From positions 1-47,973 of the forward strand of contig NZ_CP009359.1 in NCBI RefSeq assembly GCF_000772105.1: a stretch of 47,973 bases of DNA, given 5' to 3'. Shown here piece by piece: positions 34,337 through 41,251 of this stretch. The stretch is from Vibrio tubiashii ATCC 19109 (GTDB taxonomy: Bacteria; Pseudomonadota; Gammaproteobacteria; Enterobacterales; Vibrionaceae). The notes under the pieces are model-generated. The model searched no databases. It was not told the origin of the DNA and was given only the letters and a program-made list of their open reading frames with translations. Position 1 is the stretch's first letter, and each line of letters begins with the position of its first letter. Made by a program: the position numbers and the translations under genes.

Positions 34337-34560
34337 GTGTTTTTGTGCATGAAGTGTACGATTGAGAATTTTTACAAATAAGAGGTAGGAGATTGCATTA
34401 GATAGATTAGCAACTAGGCGTTCGCTTTCTCTGTACTGCGCTTGATTATGGTAATAGCGAGTTAGTGCAGTTTAGTTTGATTTGGTCTGATTTTTTGAGA
34501 ATACACTTACCCTACAGCTTGGGGATAAATAAGCTTGCTTAGTTAAGCCGATAGCAAGCT

Positions 34561-34602
34561 ACACTGTCATTCAGTGTTTCTCAGATAAGATGTTAAAGAG
34601 CC
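34561..34602 (-). promoter_or_regulatory. nut-like element: boxA plus hairpin upstream of ssb operon
   Basis: GGCTCTTTAACA (reverse complement of 34591-34602) matches boxA at 11 of 12 positions. A perfect hairpin, ACACTG/CAGTGT (34561-34577), follows 13 bases downstream on the same strand. The nearest downstream genes are the recombinase-like protein and ssb. Confidence 0.6.
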
Positions 34603-35092
34603 AACCTGTACGTTGTGTACTAACCCATTTTTATTACGGGTTTTATTTAGTATCTGAACTCTATAAAAAGAAAGGCCATACTGCAAGATGTGCAACATGA
34701 CGCAGTACCTTGTTGACAGTCATCACTTTTAATGATGTATAAAAACTAAGTTACTTTTAATTCAATCATTTATAAAACCGTGTCATTTTTAAGATATTGG
34801 TTCAATAAATATGGTGAATCATTTGATTTGTGAATTAATTCACATATTAAATTTGATTTTACAAGCTTTTCAGACTAACAAGAGTTTAGTTTTGCAGAGA
34901 AAAGCCCCGCAGGGATAAGCGAAGCGAAACCGCCAGAACATCCCACACTGACAGACCTTTAAAGCTACTGCACACAATGGCTTTGTTCCATCCAGTGACG
35001 CTGTATTGCTAAATTATAAGCGCTTGTCAAGTTGTTAACTGCGAGCGATATACATCCCCCTACTGTCAATCTCACCTCGCACCTTGCCCGAA
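34603..35092. other. Long non-coding region with palindrome and possible rightward promoter
   Basis: No convincing gene. 34679-34707 is an imperfect 29-bp palindrome (TACTGC...GCAGTA with inner ATGT/ACAT). A TTGACA at 34713-34718 followed by TATA-rich bases at the right distance could start a rightward transcript, although no rightward gene follows. AACCC/GGGTT near 34622-34641 may be a weak rightward stop. The rest is AT-rich. Confidence 0.45.
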
Positions 35093-35123
35093 TAAAAAAG
35101 GCCGACGTTTTCACATCGACCTT
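35093..35123 (-). terminator. Terminator of the small-membrane-protein operon
   Basis: Read leftward, AAGGTCGA, a 10-base loop and TCGGCCTT (one wobble pair), followed by six T residues. It lies downstream of the gene ending at 35190. Confidence 0.8.
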
Positions 35124-35189
35124 CAAAGGTTATCGCTTTGCTGCATTAAAATAGCGCACATGCTTACTATCTCGTTAAATGTTCTAGAG

Positions 35190-35486
35190 TTAGTGCCAAA
35201 ACTTGGGTAACACAGGCATTGCCTCTGATTCTCCTTCAATGAGGAAGTCACAATACTTATCATAATGTATCTGATACTTATCAAAATGAGCCACGCAAAA
35301 AATGGTCAATTCATCTTCACTCAGCCTTGGTGACTGCGCAATGCGCTTTCCTAAGACAACTCTAGTAAACTGTTTTGAACCATCTGAATAATTGAATACT
35401 TCACAACCTACCAGGTCAGCAGTCATTTCGATGATTTCATTATCAACATAACCAATAGAACGTTCTAATTTATATACGGTTGCCAT
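35190..35486 (-). CDS. Hypothetical protein
   Basis: 98 residues, soluble, no recognised domain, two cysteines near VGCEVFN and IFCVAHF plus KYCDF. AAGGTAG precedes the ATG. It is the last gene of the leftward operon, with a terminator about 70 bases downstream. Confidence 0.6.
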   Translation of the reverse strand: MATVYKLERSIGYVDNEIIEMTADLVGCEVFNYSDGSKQFTRVVLGKRIAQSPRLSEDELTIFCVAHFDKYQIHYDKYCDFLIEGESEAMPVLPKFWH

Positions 35487-35490
35487 AACG

Positions 35491-35721
35491 CTACCTTACT
35501 CTCTTAGTACGCATGGCTTTGTAAGTTTTGTATATGATCATGGGAATGGCCAGGACACACAAAACCGCAGCAATTGCACCTACAATTGTCCCAAATGTCG
35601 CCAGTCCACTTTCATCATTATTAAGCATGAAAGCCGCCCCGCCACTTATCAACGCCACAAATAAGACAAGCCCACAGCCAAACCAACCCAATAAGAAGAT
35701 AACCATTTTATTTTGAAACAT
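35491..35721 (-). CDS. Small two-helix membrane protein
   Basis: 76 residues with two hydrophobic helices (FLLGWFGCGLVLFVALISG and ATFGTIVGAIAAVLCVLAIPM) and a basic C-terminus. It overlaps the preceding gene by 14 bases. No family recognised; it is one of a run of small membrane proteins. Confidence 0.65.
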   Translation of the reverse strand: MFQNKMVIFLLGWFGCGLVLFVALISGGAAFMLNNDESGLATFGTIVGAIAAVLCVLAIPMIIYKTYKAMRTKRVR

Positions 35722-36061
35722 TTCCTACCCCCAAAACACAAGCAAATGAAAAGACCGAGAAGACAAAGATCAAACCGAAAGCTAACAGTTTATGCAGTGA
35801 ATAAAGTACCTCCCCCATAAAGCTAATCAACTCCCCCCCCACTAACTCATCTACATTGATGAAGTACAAATGGCAGGCAAAAGCGAGTAAACCAAACAAA
35901 ACGACAGAGAGTATGCCTACTAGTTTCTTTTGCATTGCCGCTTCATAGAGCTTTCGCGAAACCTTGGCTACTCGCTCATACAAGAACCGAATCAACCACA
36001 TTCCACCGCCAATAAAGATTCCAAATATCCACCCAAATAGCCACCCAAATAACTGCGCCAT
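35708..36061 (-). CDS. Small membrane protein
   Basis: 117 residues with three hydrophobic segments (LFGWLFGWIFGIFIGGGMWL, LVGILSVVLFGLLAFACHLYF, LLAFGLIFVFSVFSFACVL) and basic residues after the first. AGGAG lies six bases before the ATG. Unknown function. Confidence 0.65.
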   Translation of the reverse strand: MAQLFGWLFGWIFGIFIGGGMWLIRFLYERVAKVSRKLYEAAMQKKLVGILSVVLFGLLAFACHLYFINVDELVGGELISFMGEVLYSLHKLLAFGLIFVFSVFSFACVLGVGNVSK

Positions 36062-36070
36062 GTAGTGCTC

Positions 36071-36298
36071 CTATTTATTTTCCTTGAGCTTACTTTCGAT
36101 AAACCGGCTTACATCTCTGCGAAGAAAAAAGACCAGGATGCCAAACGAAACAATCAAAAAGAACACACCTAGCCAGTACCCTAGCCCAAAATGGCGCACA
36201 CTATCGAAAGTTTCAAATACTCCTCCTGGTTCTAGATGCCAAACTGCTAATGCTAACCAAGTAAGAATACTAACTACGTAAATAAATACTATCTTCAC
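36071..36298 (-). CDS. Small two-helix membrane protein
   Basis: 75 residues from a GTG with AGGGG upstream. Two hydrophobic helices (IVFIYVVSILTWLALAVW and LGYWLGVFFLIVSFGILVFF) and a charged C-terminus. Unknown function. Confidence 0.62.
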   Translation of the reverse strand: MKIVFIYVVSILTWLALAVWHLEPGGVFETFDSVRHFGLGYWLGVFFLIVSFGILVFFLRRDVSRFIESKLKENK

Positions 36299-36307
36299 GA
36301 ATTGCCC

Positions 36308-36598
36308 CTAGCTTGTTGTGATGGTAATTCGAGACGGCCAACGCGCAATAATTTCATCGTATTCTTGACGAGAGACTGCTCGTTCCAATTCTTCTTTCGG
36401 TGCTTCGCTCACTACTGTGATAGAGACACCAAATTTACGACCATGTGTTTTTAAAGTCTCAAAAATTGCACTTTCTTCACTGTTCAATGTAGCAACATCA
36501 CGACCATTTAAGGAGTTGATACTTGGTTGATTTACTTCAACCGCTTTGCGGTTGGGATTGTGAGAGCGTGTTAGCTCACTTAGTCTTGAAAAATCCAT
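36308..36598 (-). CDS. Small soluble hypothetical protein
   Basis: 96 residues from the ATG at 36598. Serine- and asparagine-rich start, then FETLKTHGRKFGVSITVVSEAP and a charged end. It is the only clearly soluble protein among membrane neighbours in this part of the operon. No domain recognised. Confidence 0.6.
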   Translation of the reverse strand: MDFSRLSELTRSHNPNRKAVEVNQPSINSLNGRDVATLNSEESAIFETLKTHGRKFGVSITVVSEAPKEELERAVSRQEYDEIIARWPSRITITTS

Positions 36599-36605
36599 CA
36601 CTTCC

Positions 36606-36845
36606 CTACTTGTTTGATTTTTGCCATTTGGCGAATTGATACCCGATAAAAGACAGCACAGCTAACGAACCACAGTAAATAGTCGATTCATAAAAACCTC
36701 TATCTGCAAACAGCGCGGATATAAACATCAAAAAAGTCGCCACAGTGGATAAACAAACGATCACCTTTAGGTTCACCAACTCGTCTTCAAAGAACTCGCG
36801 CACTTTTTCACTACCTTGTAACTTTAATTTCAGTGATTTAAGCAT
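36606..36845 (-). CDS. Small two-helix membrane protein
   Basis: 79 residues: an amphipathic charged start, then hydrophobic segments VIVCLSTVATFLMFISALF and IYCGSLAVLSFIGYQFA. AGGAG precedes the ATG at 9 bases. Unknown function. Confidence 0.62.
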   Translation of the reverse strand: MLKSLKLKLQGSEKVREFFEDELVNLKVIVCLSTVATFLMFISALFADRGFYESTIYCGSLAVLSFIGYQFAKWQKSNK

Positions 36846-36862
36846 TCTCTATTTCTCCTGTT

Positions 36863-36899
36863 TTTTGCAGTTCTGCAAAAGGGCTCTTTTCCCCCGTTA
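36863..36899 (-). repeat. Gene-end repeat, copy 1, plus palindrome
   Basis: TTTTGCAG/CTGCAAAA (36863-36880) overlaps a 27-base block (36873-36899) that recurs at 37735-37761. Each copy includes the stop codon of the gene before it (read leftward). In leftward RNA it reads GGG...CCC followed by TTTT, like a short weak terminator. Confidence 0.55.
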
Positions 36900-37664
36900 A
36901 GACGTGTATTTGTCAATAACCAAATTAAACCTACGTTCTATGTCATTCGATAGGCTTCCAAGTTCTTTAGCTATAGCCGCTTTTCTCTCATTCTCATTAG
37001 CCATTATTTCCAACTGTTCAATATGCCAACGAACACTAGATTCAAAGCTCCAGTGATCTAGGTCGAGGTCGAAAAGCTTTGAGAAACTACGTCGCATATC
37101 ATTCAACTCTTTTTTCATTGAGGGATACTTCTCAATGAAATGAAGTTTAGAACCAATGTCTTTGCCAAATTTTTTGCGTAACTTCTCATGTTCCTTGTAA
37201 GAATCAAACTCACGAGGCTGAATAATTTCTGGCTGCGTTTGTCTTTGGTTGCCAGCTATGAGTAGTTTCAATAAAAGCTCATCATTTAGCTTGGCAGGGT
37301 GAAGTGTTGGACGCTTAACAGTGTTCCAAAATTCACCATTAAATGTGATTAGGCCGCATCCGTTAGGTATGTCTTTTTTAGTGATTAATCCTTTCGGAAC
37401 AGCAAAAACAACCCCGTAAGAAAAATCTAGATAGCTTTTCCATTTTGCCTTAGTAACGTCAGAACGAAAGTCCGATAAGCTAACTTTAATTTCGTAAGAA
37501 ATAGGGTTAGGGTTCGCAAAGCTTTTTTCGATTGTGAATACGTCAGGTCTAACCGAGCCGCTTTTACCTGCGGGTAGGTCTTCCCATACCATTCGACTTT
37601 CACCCATTAGGTGACGAGCAAGATTGTTCGCGAGCTCATTGTGAGTTAAATTACATGCCGCCAT
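36897..37664 (-). CDS. MmcB-like PD-(D/E)XK nuclease-fold protein
   Basis: 255 residues. The N-terminal 130 carry P40-D41 (SVRPDVFTIEK) and E58-I-K60 (ISYEIKVSLSDFRSD), the spacing of a PD-(D/E)XK active site. SYGVVFAVPKGL follows, as in the MmcB family of DNA repair-associated proteins. The C-terminal half is helical and charged and could bind DNA or a partner. AGGAG lies 8 bases before the ATG. Whether it cuts DNA is not known; it could process incoming or damaged DNA. Confidence 0.7.
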   Translation of the reverse strand: MAACNLTHNELANNLARHLMGESRMVWEDLPAGKSGSVRPDVFTIEKSFANPNPISYEIKVSLSDFRSDVTKAKWKSYLDFSYGVVFAVPKGLITKKDIPNGCGLITFNGEFWNTVKRPTLHPAKLNDELLLKLLIAGNQRQTQPEIIQPREFDSYKEHEKLRKKFGKDIGSKLHFIEKYPSMKKELNDMRRSFSKLFDLDLDHWSFESSVRWHIEQLEIMANENERKAAIAKELGSLSNDIERRFNLVIDKYTS

Positions 37665-37700
37665 GAATGACTCCTGTTTAGTCTTTGTTGGCAGGGTTGG

Positions 37701-37720
37701 TGTAGTGTTCCCGCACTACA
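37701..37720. repeat. Short perfect hairpin between genes
   Basis: TGTAGTG and CACTACA around six bases, in the gap after the start of the nuclease-like gene and before the end of the next. There is no T tract, so it is an RNA structure or operator rather than a terminator. Confidence 0.45.
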
Positions 37721-37734
37721 TCAGCCCATTCTCT

Positions 37735-37761
37735 CTGCAAAAGGGGTCATTTCCCCCGTTA
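37735..37761 (-). repeat. Gene-end repeat, copy 2
   Basis: Almost identical to 36873-36899, again ending with the stop codon of the preceding gene. Leftward RNA gives GGGG, a 7-base loop, CCCC, TTTT. Confidence 0.55.
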
Positions 37762-38010
37762 CTCGGTGATGATTGCAAAATCGTCTTCAACCAATTCTTG
37801 CGCCGTTTTAAGTCGTTGGCCAAGCTTAATGTAAAGCGCCTCTGCTGCTTCATAAGAGAGCTTGAGTTTATGAGTGTGCAAATTCTTTAACTCTGTTTCT
37901 GTGTGCGCTATAAGCTTGTTGCTAACAATCTCAAGCTCAACGCCTTTAATGTGCTCAACCACATGAGATTCTGTTAGTAGCGACACTTCAACGTCTTCTA
38001 TGAATGCCAT
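37759..38010 (-). CDS. Small acidic hypothetical protein
   Basis: 83 residues, acidic, soluble. It has a beta-rich start (FIEDVEVSLLTESHVVEHIKGVEL) and a helical end. GAGGGAATAGAGC directly before the ATG is a ribosome-site module shared with three other small genes. No family recognised. Confidence 0.6.
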   Translation of the reverse strand: MAFIEDVEVSLLTESHVVEHIKGVELEIVSNKLIAHTETELKNLHTHKLKLSYEAAEALYIKLGQRLKTAQELVEDDFAIITE

Positions 38011-38022
38011 GCTCTATTCCCT

Positions 38023-38304
38023 CTACGATTCGCTGTCTTGCTTAAGCATGACTTTAAACGATGCGTTTGCAGCAATTGACTCTCCAATAGGTGCGTCTTT
38101 CAGTTGCGAAACATCAGACTCAACAAACACGGCCTTAAGGTTCGATTGCAATTGTGATTCGTTAACGATCATTGTTTCATTGCTACCTTCTAGCTGAACC
38201 TCATAAACAACCCCATAGTCACGCTCAATACGCTCTAAAACTACCGCGCTTTTAGTTGGTTCACCATCAATGCAAACCTGTACTTTTTGACCATTTTTAA
38301 CCAT
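38023..38304 (-). CDS. Small hypothetical protein
   Basis: 93 residues from the ATG at 38304, chosen over the one at 38310 because GAGGGGAAATGAGC then aligns with the ribosome-site module of its neighbour. It has a beta-barrel-like pattern at the start (GQKVQVCIDGEPTKSAVVLER) and an acidic end. No family recognised. Confidence 0.58.
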   Translation of the reverse strand: MVKNGQKVQVCIDGEPTKSAVVLERIERDYGVVYEVQLEGSNETMIVNESQLQSNLKAVFVESDVSQLKDAPIGESIAANASFKVMLKQDSES

Positions 38305-38372
38305 GCTCATTTCCCCTCGTTTAGTTAATAAAAAACCCACTGTAAACAGTGGGCTAGTGAGGTGATTGATTG

Positions 38373-38588
38373 TTAGAACTTGAAACCTATACTCTTCAAA
38401 TACTCGATATGACTCTCGTACTTTTTTATGTGTCGGGTTCCAGTATTAGGTGAGATTCCAAACCGCTTTTCAGCCTCATAAACCGATGAAACTTTATCTT
38501 TTAAAACGGCTTCTACTAACTGCCTTTGCTCCTCTCGTTTAAAAAGGTGCTCTAGGATTAGTTTGAGTTTTTTATCGTTTGGGTGCAT
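38373..38588 (-). CDS. Small HTH protein (KorA/TrfB-like size)
   Basis: 71 residues. REEQRQLVEAVLKDKVSSVYEAEKRFGISPNTGTRHIKKY reads as a helix-turn-helix with ISPNTGTRHIKK as the recognition part. The size is that of plasmid global repressors such as KorA. It is the only clear DNA-binding protein in this operon, so it may bind the half-sites at 38937-38981. That is inference. Confidence 0.62.
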   Translation of the reverse strand: MHPNDKKLKLILEHLFKREEQRQLVEAVLKDKVSSVYEAEKRFGISPNTGTRHIKKYESHIEYLKSIGFKF

Positions 38589-38606
38589 TTAATTCTGAAT
38601 GTTAAC

Positions 38607-38624
38607 AAGCCCCTGACGGGGCTT
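38607..38624. repeat. Short hairpin between small genes
   Basis: AAGCCCC, TGAC, GGGGCTT, a perfect 7-bp stem without a good T tract on either strand. It sits after the 28-residue peptide gene and may be a partial terminator. Confidence 0.5.
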
Positions 38625-38627
38625 ACT

Positions 38628-38714
38628 TTAGAAGAGGATGAAACCTAAAGTTAAACCGGAAACCATGATAACGACAGAAGTCAGCATCATGTGATTTTCT
38701 ATCCACTTATCCAT
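38628..38714 (-). CDS. 28-residue membrane peptide
   Basis: A short gene with a near-ideal ribosome site (GGAGGTGATTTC before the ATG at 38714). The peptide is MDKWIENHMM followed by a hydrophobic helix (LTSVVIMVSGLTLGFILF). It overlaps the end of the preceding gene by 16 bases. The strong ribosome site is the main support. It may be a membrane microprotein working with its neighbours. Confidence 0.6.
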   Translation of the reverse strand: MDKWIENHMMLTSVVIMVSGLTLGFILF

Positions 38715-38887
38715 GAAATCACCTCCTTAGCTATGTCTAATTTGATGAAACCGCCAATAGTTAACCAGATTATAAGCCAGCGTTGGCAAAAACCAAACGT
38801 CTTTAAGCGTATCTCTGAGTTAATTTGCCTTACCTGTGCCTTTTCAAGCTCAGATGTGACAGGAGTATCGTTGTTGCCCTCACTCAT
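38699..38887 (-). CDS. Small membrane protein, first gene of operon
   Basis: 62 residues from the ATG at 38887, with GAGG upstream. A polar N-terminal half (EGNNDTPVTSELEKAQVRQ), then a hydrophobic helix (RWLIIWLTIGGFIKLDI). It is first in the operon, directly after a promoter and boxA-like element. Unknown function. Confidence 0.6.
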   Translation of the reverse strand: MSEGNNDTPVTSELEKAQVRQINSEIRLKTFGFCQRWLIIWLTIGGFIKLDIAKEVISWISG

Positions 38888-38900
38888 AACCACCTCACAT

Positions 38901-38981
38901 TGTTAAAGAACTAGGTCGTTTATGACCATGAGTTAATACTATCAAATACGTGATAGCATTACAAGCATTTTTTTGATAGTA
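38901..38981 (-). promoter_or_regulatory. Promoter, operators and boxA-like element of the small-protein operon
   Basis: Leftward promoter: TTGTAA (38959-38964), 17-base spacer, TAGTAT (38936-38941). A 10-bp inverted repeat, TACTATCAAA (38937-38946) and TTTGATAGTA (38972-38981), brackets it. A boxA-like AGTTCTTTAACA (38901-38912, 10 of 12 matches) follows before the first ribosome site. Repression by a dimeric protein at the half-sites is the simplest reading. Confidence 0.65.
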
Positions 38982-39105
38982 AATAATTTTGTGAGCCTTA
39001 GATTTTGATTTAGGAATATGTGTATTTTCCTCGTAGAGTCAGAAATAAACACACAACGGCTTTGAGCTGTGTCGGTTATGGAACCACATGACTGTACTGG
39101 CTTTG

Positions 39106-39147
39106 GGGGAAAACGCGACCACTAGAAACAAGGTCAAAACTTGCACA
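39106..39147 (+). repeat. 42-bp direct repeat, left copy
   Basis: Begins GGGGAAAACGCGACCACTAG and ends AAAACTTGCACA. It is identical over 42 bases to 40348-40389. The two copies bracket the single gene at 39205-40347; the left one supplies the -35 box of its promoter. Confidence 0.9.
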
Positions 39148-39189
39148 CTTATTTGAACCCATATAAACTACAATCAAACTAGGTTCAAA
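39141..39189 (+). promoter_or_regulatory. Promoter and operator of the CoiA-like fusion gene
   Basis: TTGCAC (39141-39146), 17-base spacer, TAAACT (39164-39169). The inverted repeat TTTGAACC/GGTTCAAA (39152-39159 and 39182-39189) encloses the -10 box, a likely repressor site. The C-terminal HTH of the gene product is a candidate for binding it. Confidence 0.55.
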
Positions 39190-39204
39190 AAAGTATGGTG
39201 ATAC

Positions 39205-40347
39205 ATGTCTGTATATTTAAGCCTTGGCAAAGATACACAAGGAAACTTTCATCACATCTACTCGCAGAAATCAGGAAAAGGCCACTTGGCCTGTCCTTTC
39301 TGTCACTGTCCGTTAATTGCTGTAAAAGGCAAAACTAAGGCGGCTCACTTTCGCCATGATGGTGAAACCTGTAAAGAGTCTTTGAATGAGATCCCGCAAA
39401 TTCCCGCTTGGCATCACTTTCACCTCAACTATTCGCTAGAGATCATCAACGCTTTAAAAGACGGCTATCAAGCGGATAGCAAGTCGCCCAACGTGTTTCA
39501 ACACTGGAAGTCTGGATTGCATCGCTTTACACGTACAGCCCAACGAGAACTGCTTAGCCGTGACGACTGGACAGATAACCTTATCTTCACCGATACCGCA
39601 AGAACTATCCTTGGTAGCTTACCGCTACTAGGGTTTAGCCAGTGGATGCGTAACACCTTACAAATGCGCGTTCACACATTGCGCGAAGCCATTGAACAAG
39701 GGACTCGACATCGAGCATGGCTAGAAATTGAGGCGCACCGTCAGCAAGCCATTCTCAAAGCGTCACTGTATCTGTTTGAGTACCAACTAGAGGATAACAG
39801 CGTTATTCACAAAGTTGGGAGAACATCGAGAGAGCCAGAACAACGGTTGAAAGAAACGGTACTCGATCTAGAAAAAGCCACAGGCAAAGCCGTACTTAAA
39901 AGCACTATTTTGCGCAAAGTTGCGAATTGTGGTCACGTTGAAAAGTATGTTTTTCATCGTTACAACAATCAGTTAGCTAACATTGGCTCACACACAGAAT
40001 ACCTGGTACTTGATGGTAAATCATTGAAGCGATTGAAAGCAGAATTTACCAAGCTGACTAACAACCATGAACCGTTCAACAAAGCGGAACGATTCATTGT
40101 TACAGGCCGTTGGAAGTATGAAGAAAAACGACTCGCAGCGTCTAAGCGTGGCATCGAGCTAACGCAACGCGAAAGCGGTAAGTTTGGTCGGCCAAAAGGA
40201 ACTACGGTCAGCACTGACGACTTTCTGGTAAAGCACTCAGATATTGTAACTAGCTTGGAACATGGCCGCTCTATCAACCAAACCGCAGAATTTACAGGTA
40301 AAGGACGTTCAACCGTCAAGCGCGTAAAAGCAGCCATGAACAAATGA
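39205..40347 (+). CDS. CoiA-like / GIY-YIG-like (T5orf172) / resolvase-HTH fusion protein
   Basis: 380 residues with three parts. (1) About 1-70: CoiA-like zinc module with C30, C33, C35 and H48, H51 (HLACPFCHCPL, KAAHFRH). (2) About 187-275: T5orf172/GIY-YIG-like domain (LYLFEYQLEDNSVIHKVGRT, then QRLKE, HVEKYVFHRYNN and SHTEYLV). (3) About 330-378: resolvase-type HTH (GRPKGTTVS, INQTAEFTGKGRSTVKRVKAAM). This suggests a DNA-processing protein with its own targeting domain. It is the only gene between two 42-bp perfect direct repeats; the right copy starts at the base after the stop codon. It is rightward among leftward genes. A domesticated homing-type or modification-related nuclease is possible. 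Confidence 0.7.
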   Translation: MSVYLSLGKDTQGNFHHIYSQKSGKGHLACPFCHCPLIAVKGKTKAAHFRHDGETCKESLNEIPQIPAWHHFHLNYSLEIINALKDGYQADSKSPNVFQHWKSGLHRFTRTAQRELLSRDDWTDNLIFTDTARTILGSLPLLGFSQWMRNTLQMRVHTLREAIEQGTRHRAWLEIEAHRQQAILKASLYLFEYQLEDNSVIHKVGRTSREPEQRLKETVLDLEKATGKAVLKSTILRKVANCGHVEKYVFHRYNNQLANIGSHTEYLVLDGKSLKRLKAEFTKLTNNHEPFNKAERFIVTGRWKYEEKRLAASKRGIELTQRESGKFGRPKGTTVSTDDFLVKHSDIVTSLEHGRSINQTAEFTGKGRSTVKRVKAAMNK

Positions 40348-40389
40348 GGGGAAAACGCGACCACTAGAAACAAGGTCAAAACTTGCACA
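40348..40389 (+). repeat. 42-bp direct repeat, right copy
   Basis: Identical to 39106-39147 and abutting the stop codon of the fusion gene. The distance between copies is 1242 bp. Recombination between them would remove the gene and leave one copy. Confidence 0.9.
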
Positions 40390-40416
40390 TCGTAGGATAT
40401 CTATTCGCCCTAGATA

Positions 40417-40450
40417 ACAATAAAAAGCCGCCCATGAAATAGACGGCTTT
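40417..40450 (-). terminator. Leftward terminator
   Basis: Read leftward, AAAGCCGTC, an 8-base loop and GGGCGGCTTT with one wobble pair, then further T residues. It most likely ends the leftward operon whose last gene stops at 40806. It is weaker in the rightward direction. Confidence 0.65.
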
Positions 40451-40805
40451 GGATTAGTACTTGATGTAAACAAAAGTTTATTAGGTTGGCTCTGTCAGTC
40501 TACAAAAGCTATATGAATTTATCAAGTTAGCAACTTTAGCTAGTAAACCAGGATAAAAAGCAACATTACTAAATTGCACCTACATTTTTTGGTTCGTGAT
40601 GTGGCTATTATGTTAAATCGCCTGGTTTTAGCATTATTTTGCCTGCTTCACTGCATTTGTTCCTCTAAATATTCAAAAAGTGCATTTTACCTTGCCATTG
40701 TAAGCGCCTTTACGTGTGTAATTTTATTACAGATTTACAAGCATATCGCCCTCAACTTACCACACTCCGTATTGCCAAGGAATCTCAGGCTTATTGCTTA
40801 AAAAA
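40451..40805. other. Non-coding stretch at the end of a leftward operon
   Basis: About 350 AT-rich bases. A rightward frame at 40574-40801 looks hydrophobic but has no ribosome site or neighbours and was not accepted. Nothing else stands out. Confidence 0.4.
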
Positions 40806-41240
40806 TCACTTTTTCAACTTAGAACCAGAAAAGGTTGACAATTTAAGACTCCCCCCAACCTTTGAACATTCTGTACCTGACAACGAAAGTGTAACCATGT
40901 GATTATCACAGAACCCCTCAAAGTCAACTTTAGACTCTAGGACAACCGAACTATCTGTGTATGTTAATGTTATAAGATCAGTTTTTGTATAAGTGTCATA
41001 AGCAATTGGTGATATATATCCATTCTCATATGCCACTTCTATAGAAAAACTTGACGCGTCCATCTTTCCAAAATCAAGTGCATCAGAAACGCCTGTAGAC
41101 AAATTAAGAAACGCCTGTTCTAGATCTTGGGTTGTGCGCTTAACTACTTCATCGATAAGAATATGAATAGCGGCCACAACTACCAACACCAAACAACAAA
41201 TTTTCACAAGCCTGATTTTTTTCTTTTGCATCAATGCCAT
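40806..41240 (-). CDS. Single-pass membrane protein, unknown
   Basis: 144 residues from the ATG at 41240, where the GGGGAATCGAGC module precedes it. A basic start (QKKKIRL), one membrane helix (LVKICCLVLVVVAAIHILI), then an extracytoplasmic part with cysteines at FCDNHM and TECSKV. The helix-then-globular layout with a cysteine pair resembles a pilin but there is no cleavage site. Last gene of its operon. Confidence 0.6.
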   Translation of the reverse strand: MALMQKKKIRLVKICCLVLVVVAAIHILIDEVVKRTTQDLEQAFLNLSTGVSDALDFGKMDASSFSIEVAYENGYISPIAYDTYTKTDLITLTYTDSSVVLESKVDFEGFCDNHMVTLSLSGTECSKVGGSLKLSTFSGSKLKK

Positions 41241-41251
41241 GCTCGATTCCC

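Noticed and set aside
40574..40801. Hydrophobic rightward frame of 75 codons
   Set aside because: No ribosome site, no promoter, isolated orientation in a stretch following a leftward operon; the hydrophobicity fits AT-rich non-coding DNA.
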